Shown: positions 10,701-21,857 of the stretch, one piece after another
Numbering within the stretch: the stretch's first letter is position 1
Layout of the letters: the number at the start of each line of letters is the position of its first letter
Source: Neoechinorhynchus agilis
Lineage: Eukaryota; Acanthocephala
Length of the DNA stretch: 64,000 bases
NCBI GenBank assembly: GCA_051530055.1
Contig: CM121343.1
Location: 3,100,001-3,164,000 of the forward strand
Direction of reading: 5' to 3'
The notes under the pieces: model-generated
Database searches by the model: none
Told to the model about the DNA's origin: nothing
What the model saw: only the letters and a program-made list of their open reading frames with translations
Made by a program: the position numbers and the translations under genes

Positions 10701-13190
10701 TTTTTTATTAGAACAAACAAGTCAGGATAAATGTTTTCCACTGAGAACCAAAGAAAAAGAGACCTTTTTAAAGTACACAAACATTGTAGACATTTTATTT
10801 ATTTGCGTTTGTTTTATACTAATACAGATTGAATGTTTTTAATTGAGATCTCAAGAAAAAGAGACCTTCATAAAGAATACAAACAACGAAGACTTTTTAT
10901 GGATTCTTGTTTTTTTATTAGAAAAACTAAGTCAGGTTAAATGTTTTCCTCTGAGAACCAAAGAAAAAGAGACTTTTGTAAAGAATACAAACATTGTAGA
11001 CATTTTATTTATTTGCGTTTGTTTTATACTAAGACAGATTGAATGTTTTTAACTGAGATCTCAAGAAAAAGAGACCTTCATAAAGAATACAAACAACGAA
11101 GACTTTTTATGGATTCTTGTTTTTTTTGTTAGAACAAAAGTCAGGATAAATGTTTTCCGCTGAGAACCAAAGAAAAAGAGACCTTTGTAAAGAATACAAA
11201 CATTGTAGACATTTTATTTATTTGCGTTTGTTTTATACTAAGACAGATTGAATGTTTTTAACTGAGATCTCAAGAAAAAAGAGACCTTCATAAAGAATAC
11301 AAACAACGAAGACTTTTTATGGATTCTTGTTTTTTTATTAGAAAAACTAAGTCAGGATAAATGTTTTCCTCTGAGAACCAAAGAAAAAGAGACTTTTGTA
11401 AAGAATACAAACATTGTAGACATTTTATTTATTTGCGTTTGTTTTATACTAAGACAGATTGAATGTTTTTAACTGAGATCTCAAGAAAAAAGATACCATA
11501 AAGAATACAAACAACGAAGACTTTTTATGGATTCTTGTTTTTTTATTAGAAAAACTAAGTCAGGATAAATGTTTTCCTCTGAGAACCAAAGAAAAAGAGA
11601 CCTTTGTAAAGAATACAAACATTGTAGACATTTTATTTATTTGCGTTTGTTTTATACTAAGACAGATTGAATGTTTTTAACTGAGATCTCAAGAAAAAAG
11701 ATACCATAAAGAATACAAACAACGAAGACTTTTTATGGATTCTTGTTTTTTTTTTGAAAAACTAAGTCAGGATAAATGTTTTCCTGAGAACCAAAGAAAA
11801 GAGACCTTTGTAAAGAATACAAACATTGTAGACATTTTATTTATTTGCGTTTGTTTTATACTAAGACAGATTGAATGTTTTTAACTGAGATCTCAAGAAA
11901 AAGGACCTTAAAGAATACAAACAACGAAGACTTTTTATGGATTCTTGTTTTTTTATTAGAAAAACTAAGTCAGGATAAATGTTTTCCTCTGAGAACCAAA
12001 GAAAAAGAGACCTTTGTAAAGAATACAAACATTGTAGACATTTTATTTATTTGCGTTTGTTTTATACTAAGACAGATTGAATGTTTTTAACTGAGATCTC
12101 AAGAAAAAAGAGACCTTATAAAGAATACAAACAACGAAGACTTTTTATGGATTCTTGTTTTTTTATTGGAAAAACTAAGTCAGATAAATGTTTTCCTCTG
12201 AGAACCAAAGAAAAAGAGACCTTTGTAAAGAATACAAACATTGTAGACATTTTATTTATTTGCGTTTGTTTTATACTAAGACAGATTGAATGTTTTTAAC
12301 TGAGATCTCAAGAAAAAAGAGACCATAAAGAATACAAACAACGAAGACTTTTTATGGATTCTTGTTTTTTTATTGGAAAAACTAAGTCAGGATAAATGTT
12401 TTCCTCTGAGAACCAAAGAAAAAGAGACCTTTGTAAAGAATACAAACATTGTAGACATTTTATTTATTTGCGTTTGTTTTATACTAAGACAGATTGAATG
12501 TTTTTAACTGAGATCTCAAGAAAAAGAGACCATAAAGAATACAAACAACGAAGACTTTTATGGATTCTTGTTTTTATTAGAAAAACTAAGTCAGGATAAA
12601 TGTTTTCCTCTGAGAACCAAAGAAAAAGAGACCTTTGTAAAGAATACAAACATTGTAGACATTTTATTTATTTGCGTTTGTTTTATACTAAGACAGATTG
12701 AATGTTTAACTGAGATCTCAAGAAAAAAGAGACCTTCATAAAGAATACAAACAACGAAGACTTTTTATGGATTCTTGTTTTTTTATTGGAAAAACTAAGT
12801 CAGGATAAATGTTTTCCTCTGAGAACCAAAGAAAAAGAGACCTTTGTAAAGAATACAAACATTGTAGACATTTTATTTATTTGCGTTTGTTTTATACTAA
12901 GACAGATTGAATGTTTTTCAACTGAGATCTCAAGAAAAAGCGACCTTAAAGAATACAAACTTTGGAGACTTTTTATGGATTTTTGTTGTTTTATTAGAAC
13001 AAACAAGTCAGGATAAATGTTTTCGTCTGAGAACCAAAGGGAAAGAGACCTTTGTAAAGAATATAAACATTGTAGACATTTTGTAGATTCTTGTTTTTAG
13101 AAGAGCTGAGTAGGATAAATGTTTTCCACTGAAAACTGTAGAAAAAGTGACCTTTAAAAAGAATACAAACATTATTGACATTTATAAATC
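7722..13190. repeat. Satellite array: ~108 bp monomers becoming ~208 bp dimers
   Basis: A continuous tandem array. In the left block (7722 to about 10450) the monomer is about 108 bp, with landmarks GTCAAGATGAAYGTTTTC, GAGAAAATGCGACTTTTG, TAAAGAATA, ATTATTGACT and TTATTAGAAAAAC. In the right block (about 10500-13090) two diverged monomers alternate. Type A has GTAGACATTTTATTTATTTG; type B has CAACGAAGACTTTTTATGG. Twelve A copies begin at intervals close to 208 bp between about 10583 and 12866. The array fills the gap between the divergent Rabin and hnRNP K genes and is interrupted once, by a foldback insertion at about 9995-10145. Because 108 is a multiple of three, long but meaningless reading frames run across several copies. 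Confidence 0.95.
9995..10145. mobile_element. Foldback (MITE-like) insertion inside the satellite
   Basis: Two near-perfect inverted arms of about 53 bp (from TGGAGAAAGTAATTAAATTT to its complement ending CTTTCTCCA) flank a short loop. The element interrupts the tandem array. The sides carry TTCGAA / CTCGAA, possibly part of a target duplication. The loop-to-right-arm junction contains CTGAAGAAGATCC...GGATCGAAA (10073-10102), the module discussed in the findings. Confidence 0.8.
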
Positions 13191-13446
13191 GTTTTGTATA
13201 ATATCTTTCCATCAAATTATTTGGACTAATTATCTTTTATTTGGAATTATTCAATTTGTGATGTGCCCTAATTAATTTTGTTTGTGACGTCACGATGCCT
13301 GCGGAAAATTCAAACTGGCGCAATAATCGGATAGAAAACACTATTGGAGGTGTGCGCAAACTCGATGATGTCGGTGCCGCCGTTGGATTGGTTCGTTAAA
13401 AAAGATTAACGTTTATTGGCATTTTATAAGTTTGGTTCTTTGCTGA

Positions 13447-14945
13447 ATGGATATTGCGTCGTCGGGAGGTAAGTGAGTTTGGGATTATAAGTTCTAATCA
13501 TTTTTAGTGCCGTGTGCAATTGGTGTTGGGACGGCAATTGTTCCGACTGCGAGTAACTCGCAGCAATTTCTTAATCTTGAGATTCGTGGGTTAATAGCTA
13601 GTAAGGTACGATTATTTAATTTATTTAAAAGTGGTTAAACTCTGTGGAAAAAGGATGCTGGTGCTATTTTTGGCCGAGGAGGTGTCAATATCAAGAAACT
13701 TCGAAGTGATGTAAGGCGCCTTTTCTCCTTGATTGATCCTTAGTCCGTTTTAGTTCAAAACCGTTGTTCAAATTCCGGACTGTGATAGCCCTGAAAGGCA
13801 ATCAACGACCATGAGACTAAAGCTTATCTCAATCGTCTTCGTTTAGGTTGTTAATTGTTAACGGCGAGCCTGAAAGCTGCTACCAAACAATCAGTGCGGT
13901 ATTTCCTTTAATCGGTGAAGTTAGTTTTTGAACGTTTTTTTTGAATGCGATTGCATTGTTTCTTTAGGTATCAAGCGGAATTAGCGAGTTTCGTTTGTTA
14001 GTTCACCAAAGTCAAGCGGGAGCGATCATTGGTCGCAAGGGTGATCGAGTTAAGGATTTACGTACGAAACACAACTTGGATATAAAGATATTTTCAGAAT
14101 GCTGTCCGTCATCAACGGAACGTATCGTCCGCTTGAAGGGTCAAGCCGATAGCGTTATCTCATGTATTCGTGAAATACATGGAATATTTGAAGCTCAGCA
14201 AGCCGCGCCCCGTGGTCAAATCGCACATTATGACCCAATGAACCATAACGAATTCATGTGCCCGGAATATGGTGGATTTTCTGTGACCGGTTTGCCCGGG
14301 GAGAATATGCCTAGAAATAATCTTACATCAAGTACAGTTTATTACAACACTCCGGATAATCAACAGCAAGAGATCATGATGATGGATGCTAGGAGACGTG
14401 CTGCCGCTGTTGCTGCCGCTGTGAATGCCGCCGTAGCCAACTCGGGACGCACAGGTACATATTCGAGCACTTACGGTGAAACCAAACGAGATTTCGGAGA
14501 TGATTGCTCGCAACTATGCGATAATACTGATCTCGATCTCCTCAACATGGGTTCAACCAATACAAATTCACGTCTTTACGCTCTTGCCAGTTCCAACAAT
14601 TGCACCAACTCGGCAATACAACAAAGTACAATGTCAACCGGAGGAGCACTCGGGTACAATTTACGGGGCCCCTTACCAAACTCGACACAGGTCACCATTC
14701 CGAACTACCTCTTACCAGCCATTCTCGGACCGAATGGATCCATACTACGTGATATTAAATGCAAATCTGGTACTGATATTTGCATTATAACTGCCGAAGA
14801 AATGAATGCAAGAATGGCACCGGGAGCACCGATCGTCGCGATCGCCGACAGTGTTATTAACATTATTGGAAATGACCCAGCAATTCAAAAGGCTCAATAT
14901 CTTCTGCAGCAAGCAGTAAAAGGTTCGGGCCTCTGGAGATCGTGA
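13447..14945 (+). CDS. hrpk-1: hnRNP K homologue, three KH domains
   Basis: An RNA/ssDNA-binding protein of the hnRNP K/PCBP family, acting in splicing, stability and translation. Exons: 13447-13468, 13508-13605, 13654-13710, 13754-13797, 13847-13919 and 13968-14945; all phases agree, about 423 residues. KH1 is built from FLNLEIRGLIASK, DAGAIFGRGGVNIKKL, FKTVVQIPDCDSPER and LLIVNGEP. KH2 begins EFRLLVHQSQAGAIIGRKG. KH3 is near the end (IPNYLLPAILGPNGSILRDI). Each KH has its GxxG loop (GRGG, GRKG, GPNG). Between KH2 and KH3 is an Ala/Asn/Ser-rich linker. Introns are 39-49 bases. The one at 13798-13846 starts with GC instead of GT. The symbol is the C. elegans name for this family; orthology is inferred from domain order and the C-terminal YLLQQAV. 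Confidence 0.9.
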
Positions 14946-15584
14946 GGTCGATTTGATTTGTCCGATGCGAATAAACCGCTAATGTTATTTTAAAAAATTT
15001 CGATAGGATCCGCACTCGTCAAACAATCTATCGATATTTTAGGCAATCAATGAGGCGATAGTTGTTTCAATAGCCATGGTCGACAATTGAATTTGATACC
15101 TCATGTTTTTTCATTCACTTTTCTATGTTCATATAACATTAAACTCACATTTAACAAGTCAAAGCTTCACAATCAGGTTGAAAATAGATGGATTTCACCG
15201 CCTATTTTTGTGTGAGGATCCTAAGAAATCATCTCAATAAGTAGTTGAACAAATTCGGGATCGTCGTGATGCCACGCAACCGCACTCAAATGTAGCTCCT
15301 AATTCATTGCATTTCATGAGTCCATTAACTAACATGATGCCGATACCTCACATCTCGCGTCTATCACCTCGCAATCACTTCAAACTTCTATTTATTCTCA
15401 TAATGTGAAATGGGGAGCAGCTCCCTATGTTGCGACCTACAATCCGTCCTCCAGAAGTGTATTTCTTTGGAAAAAATCGTCATCGTTTTTCCTACATGAA
15501 AGATTAGTATTTTTGTGTGATCCGAGGATTATGGGATTTTTATATAAAACTCCTCTCGTTTTCCATGTTGTCTAATCCTTTCGG
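14946..15584. other. hnRNP K 3' flank
   Basis: No gene or clear repeat was recognised. The first few hundred bases are probably 3' untranslated sequence of the hnRNP K gene. Confidence 0.4.
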
Positions 15585-16190
15585 ATATCATTAACTGCAG
15601 GAAAGACCCAACCTAGCTAACTTTCCTACGCTCACGAGGATCCGCCATCCACTCCAAAATCAACGGCCATAGTGTTCTCAGGAGCGTTCATCTCTCAAAC
15701 GCATCTGCCATTTAGGAGTCCCTTCGCCCGTTCTTTTTAAAGTTTACTACAATTTTATTTGACCCTCCCTCACCTACGGCTATTTCGTCTTTTTCAACCT
15801 ATCCAAATCACCAATCCGTCGTCTTGAACAGTTTCAAAGAAAAGCCTCCAATCAAAACGCCTCTCAACCCTTGAACCACAATTTTTGTCACATTTTATTC
15901 TCCTTTTCACATGAGTACAACATTCGTGATCCAAATTCCTTACATCTTCCCTTTATCTCCGCTCCTTGAACCTGAGGAAAGACCCAACCTCACAAACCCT
16001 TCTAAAAACAATAATCGAGAACTCCCACTCGAGCGGACATCTCCCGACCGGATACTCCCACCCAAACACATTTCCCTCTCGACCGCACCCTCAATCCACT
16101 CCAAAATCAACAACCGGGTTCATTGAACAAATAGGACACAAAGATACATGAGTGCTTTTCTTTGTCAATTAACAAATAAAACGTGTTAAT
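15585..16190 (+). mobile_element. LINE 3' region, truncated and rearranged
   Basis: The stretch TCCAAATCACCAATCCGTCG followed by TCTTGAA (about 15803-15830) and CCACAATTTTTGTCACATTTTA (given as about 15880-15900) recurs at 42520-42660. The encoded FNLSKSPIRRLEQFQRKAS is the C-terminal tail typical of non-LTR reverse transcriptases. The end, TTGTCAATTAACAAATAAAA (about 16164-16183), recurs in reverse at 19780-19800, marking the element's 3' terminus. Several frame breaks show it is dead. Confidence 0.75.
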
Positions 16191-16332
16191 AATCGGACAA
16201 AGGTGGTCTGTGAGAATTTTCGTTTAAAGGACGCCTTTGTCCGCACAACGTCATCACTGACATTGATTTTATCATAACACGGAAGAAACGAAACTGACTT
16301 CGTGATGAAGGATAATTAAGTGGGAGAGGGAG

Positions 16333-17050
16333 ATGTCAGCGGTGAACCAGGTCGCGTCACAAGAAACAGTGGAGGATTGTGTCGAATCGGAATTGAGTAA
16401 AAAGTTCATCGATTATCCACATCAATGCAAAGCTCTCAAGTTAGTAGCTAGATATAACCACGTACTTGAACACGCCATGGGAGTGCTCGATCAGCGGACT
16501 GGTGAGTTTACGGATCAATTGGGAAAGTTAGATTTGTCGTGTTCGTGTCGTGTAGTTCTTTAAACGCGAAAACACAAAAGTGCAGGGTCAAAATGATGTT
16601 TTACGTGACGATGTTGTTAAGGCCGAATCGGCATTTGCTCAACTTCATGAGCGGTATCAAAAACTGCGGGTTACCGTCGATGAAATGGAAAAGAACGAAG
16701 AGATATTGAAAAGAACCATGGAAGAGTCCGAAGCGGATTTGATATCATGTCAGGAAAGGTGCTCAAGAACTATTACGAACGCAGAAGTGCGTGTCAATGA
16801 AGCTGAATCGAGATGCGCTAGGATTCAGCACGAGAATGAAGTTCAAAAAAGATCTTATGAAGCAGCCTTGAGACGAGCTGATCTGGATATTGACGAACTA
16901 AAGAACGCATTGGAACGCAAAACAGCCCAATTCAACGAACTTAGTAATCTGTGTGATGATATTTTGGCCGTTAGAAACGGAACCGGAAATGCCACCACGG
17001 TTAGAGGATCCAGATCAACTGAAAGAACGAGACGATATGAGGCCCTATAA
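16333..17050 (+). CDS. tac-1: TACC-domain protein (TAC-1-like)
   Basis: TACC proteins sit at centrosomes and, with the XMAP215/ZYG-9 partner, promote microtubule growth. Two exons, 16333-16501 and 16581-17050, join in phase through a 79-base intron (GTGAGT...AAAAG), giving about 212 residues. The C-terminal coiled coil matches the TACC domain: LHERYQKLRVTVDEMEKNEE, then ALERKTAQFNELSNLCDDIL, which parallels the vertebrate run ending ELTKICDELIAK. Almost the whole protein is this domain, as in the short nematode TAC-1 rather than the long vertebrate TACC1-3. An alternative acceptor at 16585 gives the wrong frame, so the start of exon 2 at 16581 is chosen on phase. The symbol is by family resemblance. 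Confidence 0.8.
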
Positions 17051-17837
17051 AGCTATGAACGTTAAACAGTTTATGGTGCTTTAAGGCAAATAATGCTTCA
17101 GATATTCCATAAATACATCCTACATTAAATTCCCATATAGATGGAATCAATTTTATCCCGTTTTTGTCTTTAGGCAAATTTATTGCTTTTAACTTAGCCA
17201 AAATTGTCTTTGGCGTGTTTTGAAATTTCAGTCGCTCTTAAACCATTTAGTTGTGCTCTAAATGAACGTCGTGCAATTAGAGAAGTCTTCCACTATACTC
17301 GATAAACTCTTTTTTTATAGCAAATCGGTGAGGATGCGGCTGAATTCCACGATCTACACCACCGCCCTGGATCAGCGTTTTCTCTCCGTTGGAGGACCAG
17401 GCTTTTGTTTTAAAGGAGAAATACTTCTGCTCTTAGATCGTCTCAGCCCATTCGAGATTTATTTGACCAGGTCCTGCGAGGCGTAACCATATAAACCGAA
17501 TGTATCGGTGCCAAAAAGACCCAGATCCGTGTATTTTGTCTTTTTTCGATCCTCAGCGGCGAGTGCTGCTCCTTCTAAGGTTTAACAGCGGCGCCGCGGG
17601 AATATTGTGATACCGTCCGGTCTACGGTCATCGAGTCAACAAAGATTGCTCCGCTCTGGGATGATGTTAACACTTTACGCGCTCGAAGCTGAAAAAATTA
17701 ATGAAAATCCTGAGTCCATTAAACTAATCAATATAAACACACGTCTTATTAATGTAAGAAATGCAGGATCCACACACTTGTCAGCATCTATCTTTGCTAA
17801 ACGGTGTATGGATGACGGATGTTGAAGGCAAGGGAGG
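17051..17837. other. Unassigned stretch after the TACC gene
   Basis: No gene was recognised. The part at 17320-17650 is GC-richer than its surroundings (for example CAGCGGCGCCGCGGG near 17587) and has short open frames, but nothing I can name. It could be a decayed coding or repeat fragment. Confidence 0.35.
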
Positions 17838-18088
17838 TGGGACTGGTTTTTGAAAGGGTGTTGATGTGGAATCGGAGGCTTTGTAAAGGAGATGACAGAT
17901 TAGGAGTCTTTCCTTGTTCTCCGGTTGCTAAAGAAAGATTGGGCTTGGGGGAAGAAAGATTTTTGGTAGAGGGTGGTACGAGCGAGGCGGGATAAAAAAG
18001 GTTGGGGAATATATTGATAGCGTAAACCTGCTAGCCACAATGGAACTTGTAGCAAGAAATGATGTTGTTTAGAAAAAAAGTTAGTCAT
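17838..18088 (-). mobile_element. LINE C-terminal fragment
   Basis: The minus-strand frame reads SRLARTTLYQKSFFPQAQSF, the characteristic end of many non-LTR reverse transcriptases (usual form R-T-x-x-Y-x-x-S-F-F-P). No catalytic region is left. Confidence 0.45.
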
Positions 18089-18358
18089 TATCCGTTGACG
18101 TATAAAAGTAATCGCGTAGGTCCGTTTTTAAGAGAACTCAAGCACTGCCTTTCACGTTTGAACAATAGGCGTGTTCTATTTGAATTATTGTCGGCAAGTT
18201 GATTGTATTTATCGTTTTGAAAAAATTCTGATAAATTCAATATATCGCATCTTGATAACAAGCAGTGGAACGTCAGGTTCTTTAGTCCAATCTTAGAGGT
18301 CGAATCATTCGTATTAAAAACTAAATACAATGGAATTGCGACATCTTAACGCGCGGAT

Positions 18359-18650
18359 TACATAAATTTCCACATCGTACGCGTGGTTCAGCCAGTTGCT
18401 TTTTATAGAGTGGCGTAAAATTAGGTTTTAACCATAAGCGGCTAAATTATGAGCACGCAGCCACCGGTTTTGGTCAGGGAAGCGCTGGACCGCTAATTCA
18501 GACTTTGAGTGCAGACCAGCGCTTCCCTAACCAAAATCGGTGGCTGCGTGCTCATAATTTAGCTGCTTATGGTTAAAACCTAATTTTACGCTACTCGATA
18601 AAACGCAACCGGCTGAACCACGCATACGATTTGGAAATTACAAAGACATA
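18359..18650. mobile_element. Large near-perfect foldback element
   Basis: Arms of about 135 bp face each other across a short centre around 18495-18515. The left arm begins near TTTCCACATCGTACGCGTGG and contains GGTTTTAACCATAAGC; the right arm repeats these in reverse complement to CCACGCATACGATTTGG. ACATAAAT occurs at both outer edges (about 18360 and 18645) and may be the target duplication. No protein is encoded. Confidence 0.85.
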
Positions 18651-18869
18651 AATTCACCAGCACCTTTCTGATAGCTCTATTTGAACTTCCCTACACGTGG
18701 GCACACAATGAAGACTGGGTCATAATGATTCAGCGATGGATCCAAGCTTAAGTCTCTCTGGACTGAATCCAAATATTTGACTACGCCTTAAGCTCAAATA
18801 AACATGCTCCTTTCTCGAATAAATATGTTGTTGAAATTCGAAAAGCTTTTATACTAGGCTACGTTGCGA

Positions 18870-19065
18870 AGTTTGTGCATTCCGCAGTTGTGTCGAGGTG
18901 GTCAAATGGATTAATGCTCCTGGTCCAAGTTTGTTGGGTCAACGGATTCGAATCCACGATCCCGGGACGGAATGCCTCGATGAAGGGAGGAAACGGAAAA
19001 TCCGGAAGGATAGCTGTACAGTCGTCGGCATTGAGCGCAGACCCGCGCTTCCCTGACCAGACGCG
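18870..19065 (+). mobile_element. tRNA-derived SINE
   Basis: The head looks like a tRNA of the Leu/Ser type. TGGTCAAATGG fits the Pol III A box and GGATTCGAATCC fits the B box about 45 bases later. A non-tRNA body follows. Its final part (TTGAGCGCAGACCCGCGCTT, then CCCTGACCAG) is shared with the centre of the foldback element just upstream (about 18505-18540), so the two are related. Confidence 0.6.
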
Positions 19066-19354
19066 TTTAAAAAATGTTTTCGAATTTAAAACATTTCTTA
19101 GGTAATAAACGGTTTTATGGGGAATCCACCATTTATTATCAATATTTTGGCGCTGAGCGGTGAGAATGAAGGCTACCCCGAAATCGCTCTTCGCCACCGG
19201 CCACATCCAATTTCATCAAGTGGACAGTATCTCAAAATTAATTATGATTGCACTCACATAAATTTTTGCATTTCTTGAACTCTTTCCCTCTGTAACCCAA
19301 GCGAATTCATTAATTCAAATTAGATGTTTGAAGATTGAACGGTTTATGATTTTT
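19066..19354. other. Intergenic stretch, no gene seen
   Basis: Nothing was recognised apart from simple AT-rich sequence. Confidence 0.35.
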
Positions 19355-19520
19355 ATGATGGAAAAATTGAAGGAATTTATTAAGGCCGATATTTCAGAGG
19401 CACAATCTTGTACCTTTCACTTGTAATTTCCACAGCAAGAAACCTTGATAAACGCACGAGATTATGGCTCCGAAATATCGACCTTAATAAATTCCTTCAG
19501 TTTTTCCGTCATAAAAATGA
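19355..19520. mobile_element. Foldback MITE, GATATTTC(A/G)GAGGC family
   Basis: The left arm (about 19360-19405: GGAAAAATTGAAGGAATTTA, then AGGCCGATATTTCAGAGGC) is repeated in reverse complement at about 19465-19512. This is the best-preserved member of a family also at 6117, 21975, 24500, 30060 and 36209. Confidence 0.8.
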
Positions 19521-19769
19521 TTTAAATTAGACCAAGCTAATTTTTTGCGGTAGGAAGATCCTGGATTTGTTTGAGAATAAAATGCGTGAATTGTTCTTAG
19601 TTGGCGGTCACGCGGGTGAAACCCCGGTCAGATCAAAATGGACAGCCTGAGGGAAACCATCGCTGCCACCTTGTCCTTACCAAGTCCGTTGCCCCTCGGG
19701 GCAATAATAATGCGTTTTATTGTTAAAATTATGGGGATTATGGGTTAAATGTACTCGCGAGTGGGGAAA
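19521..19769. other. Intergenic stretch with a GC-richer block
   Basis: 19590-19710 contains a block (GGTCACGCGGGTGAAACCCC, later TGCCCCTCGGGGCA, a perfect small hairpin) unlike its AT-rich surroundings. It may be another SINE-like body; I could not assign Pol III boxes. Confidence 0.35.
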
Positions 19770-20125
19770 ATTATAATAATAACACGTTTATTTGTTAATT
19801 GAAAAAGAAAAGGACCCATGTATATTTGGATCCTCATAAAAACTCGGATTCAGATTTGTTCAATGAATGCGGTTATTGATTTTGGTTTAGATTATGGGTT
19901 CGGTTGGTGTAAAAGGTTATTTCGGACGGGGATTGACCGGTTTTTCCTCCAATTAATTTCGGGCTATGATATCCGAGAAGATTGGGTAGTATGGAAACAG
20001 GATCGGAGGGAGGTGCGAAGTTTTAGGAAGGATGAAATGAATTGGGATTACGCGAGATTGGGTTGGTTCATTTCGGGTGATGATATCCGAGAAGATTGGG
20101 CATCGAAAGGAATCGTAAGTAAAAT
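19770..20125 (-). mobile_element. LINE 3' end with internal duplication
   Basis: On the minus strand this matches the 3' terminal part of the family at 42.7 kb (CCTAATCTTCTCGGATATCA there, CCCAATCTTCTCGGATATCA here). It ends in TTCAATTAACAAATAAACG. The CAATCTTCTCGGATATCAT block occurs twice, about 110 bp apart (near 20078 and 19968 in plus coordinates). Confidence 0.75.
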
Positions 20126-20322
20126 TGTGGTAATAGGGTAGATGGGCGTTTTGATTGTTTGCTAGATACCGGCACTACGACCTGTTGAACAGCCATGAAC
20201 ACTATAGACTTTAGAAACGTCAACGAGTTCACTGTTCTGGAAGAATGTTTACTACTGCGTGTTACGTATATTTTGCGTTTGTTTTGCATGTTTCGTCATT
20301 TGTTGTGGATATTGTAAACAAG

Positions 20323-20853
20323 ATGCTACGTAGATTTCGATCTGCGGTCCTGGTGGTTTCTGGGTTGGCTTTGTTTCTATTCTGGTTATCAGTGCACATA
20401 TCCAAGTCACCAAGTAAAAAACTCTTTATGGATCCTAATGAGAGACGAGGCTGGGTCCCAATCAATAAGAGAAATCCATTGGCTCCGACTACACTGTCAT
20501 CAAAAGAAGAACGATGTGCTCAATCGGAATATGAGATTATTCAGGTTATCGGACATTACGAGACGTTTTGTGACAAAATTCTTTTTTTAGAGCAAAATCA
20601 GGATGGAAAAAGTGTCCCGGAACTTACAAAGCTGCCTACTTTCAGTTGATCAAGCTCATAAAGACATAAATGTGCTAGAAGAGAGATTACTCGAACAGGA
20701 TAAAATGCTTACTGAACTTAAACGATCATACCAAAGTCAAAAACAAACTCCTGATCCTCTCGTATGTATTTTTTTGGTGTGTATACATGCCCGTTACATT
20801 GCTTCTACATTAAGGTGACGACCAAATCCACCGGAGAACCAATGGTGTCCTAA
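20323..20853 (+). CDS. Small type II membrane protein with coiled coil
   Basis: Exons 20323-20544, 20591-20761 and 20815-20853 join in phase (introns 46 and 53 bases), giving about 143 residues. An N-terminal MLRRFRSAVL is followed by a hydrophobic segment (about residues 8-25), predicting a single-pass membrane anchor. The second exon is a coiled coil (RNLQSCLLSVDQAHKDINVL, EERLLEQDKMLTELK). The architecture resembles Golgi type II enzymes or golgin-like proteins, but I do not recognise the family. A Cys-containing frame just downstream (20819-21013, QWCPKMHVLYKNC...) and another after an acceptor at about 21035 (TCSEWPPLYCKKHK) may be alternative C-terminal exons in a different phase. Confidence 0.55.
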
Positions 20854-21264
20854 AATGCACGTCCTTTATAAGAATTGTCCAACGGGGTCTAATTTTTTTG
20901 AATGGAGTTTAAATACGGTGTGCGAAATAAACACGGCATTGTTCAAAAAGCAATCTTCGAAATTAAAAGTGCTGCATCGGGGATTCGACCCTTTTACGCC
21001 GAAAAAATCATCATTCTAAAATTTTGCTTTTCTAGACGTGTTCCGAGTGGCCGCCGTTGTACTGCAAAAAGCATAAGGTTCATAAATTGAAGAAACTGAT
21101 AAATCCCAACTAACTACTGAGAATATGGAATTAATTGAAGATCAAACGTTTTGACAAGGTTTTTAAACAAAGACAAATATGCAAGTGAGTTCAAAGATCG
21201 GGTGCCGGAATGGCAAGTGGGATTTGATATTTTTTATAATTATATCGAAAGTTGAATTTCATCT

Positions 21265-21530
21265 TGGACTTTTCACACAAAAAATACGCTCTTAATCACT
21301 GTAATCTCGGCTTTCTATTTATAACAATAAAACCTTGATCGATTAAGTTTAAATAGGTTCATAGAAGAGAGTTTGTTAATAATGTACGAATCAATTCGGA
21401 GGAATTTTGCGATTTCGCAAACTCTCTTCTATGAACCTATTTAAACTTAATCGATCAAGGCTTTATTTTTACAAATAGAAAGTCGAGATCACAGTGATTT
21501 AGAGCGTTTTGTGTGAAAATTCATTAACAT
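21265..21530. mobile_element. Foldback element, ~100 bp arms
   Basis: The left arm (about 21270-21375, including CTTGATCGATTAAGTTTAAA and TAGGTTCATAGAAGAGAG) is repeated in reverse complement at 21418-21525, with a spacer of about 45 bp. A few mismatches separate the arms. It has no coding capacity. Confidence 0.8.
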
Positions 21531-21857
21531 TCGTTTATAATCCGAAGCGATGCTAATTTGATAATTTACGATCTTAAAGGTTGGATGTCGAAAGATCAAT
21601 GAGACGTATTTATACCTTGTACATGATTTTTTGGCCGTTGACCATTTTCAATGATCACTTTGAACAACAACAGTTTTATGGAAGATTATCGTGACCTGAA
21701 CCAAAATGGGTTATCCCAGTCTATTAGATTTGTCAACAATATATGGACTCCAATTCCTGCTTTGAATATCAATTGAGTTTAGGCCACGACAAACCACGAC
21801 TGATGGGAATTTTTTCTGTAAATCATTCCAAATTTAACATTATTGAAATTTCATATA

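Noticed and set aside
7722-13190. Numerous 60-100 codon reading frames across the satellite, on both strands, as a repetitive protein gene
   Set aside because: The peptides simply follow the tandem DNA unit; most copies are interrupted by one- or two-base length changes and there is no start, splice or stop pattern.
18880-18960. A genuine tRNA gene
   Set aside because: A and B boxes fit, but no acceptor stem or proper anticodon arm could be folded and a non-tRNA body continues, so a SINE is the better reading.
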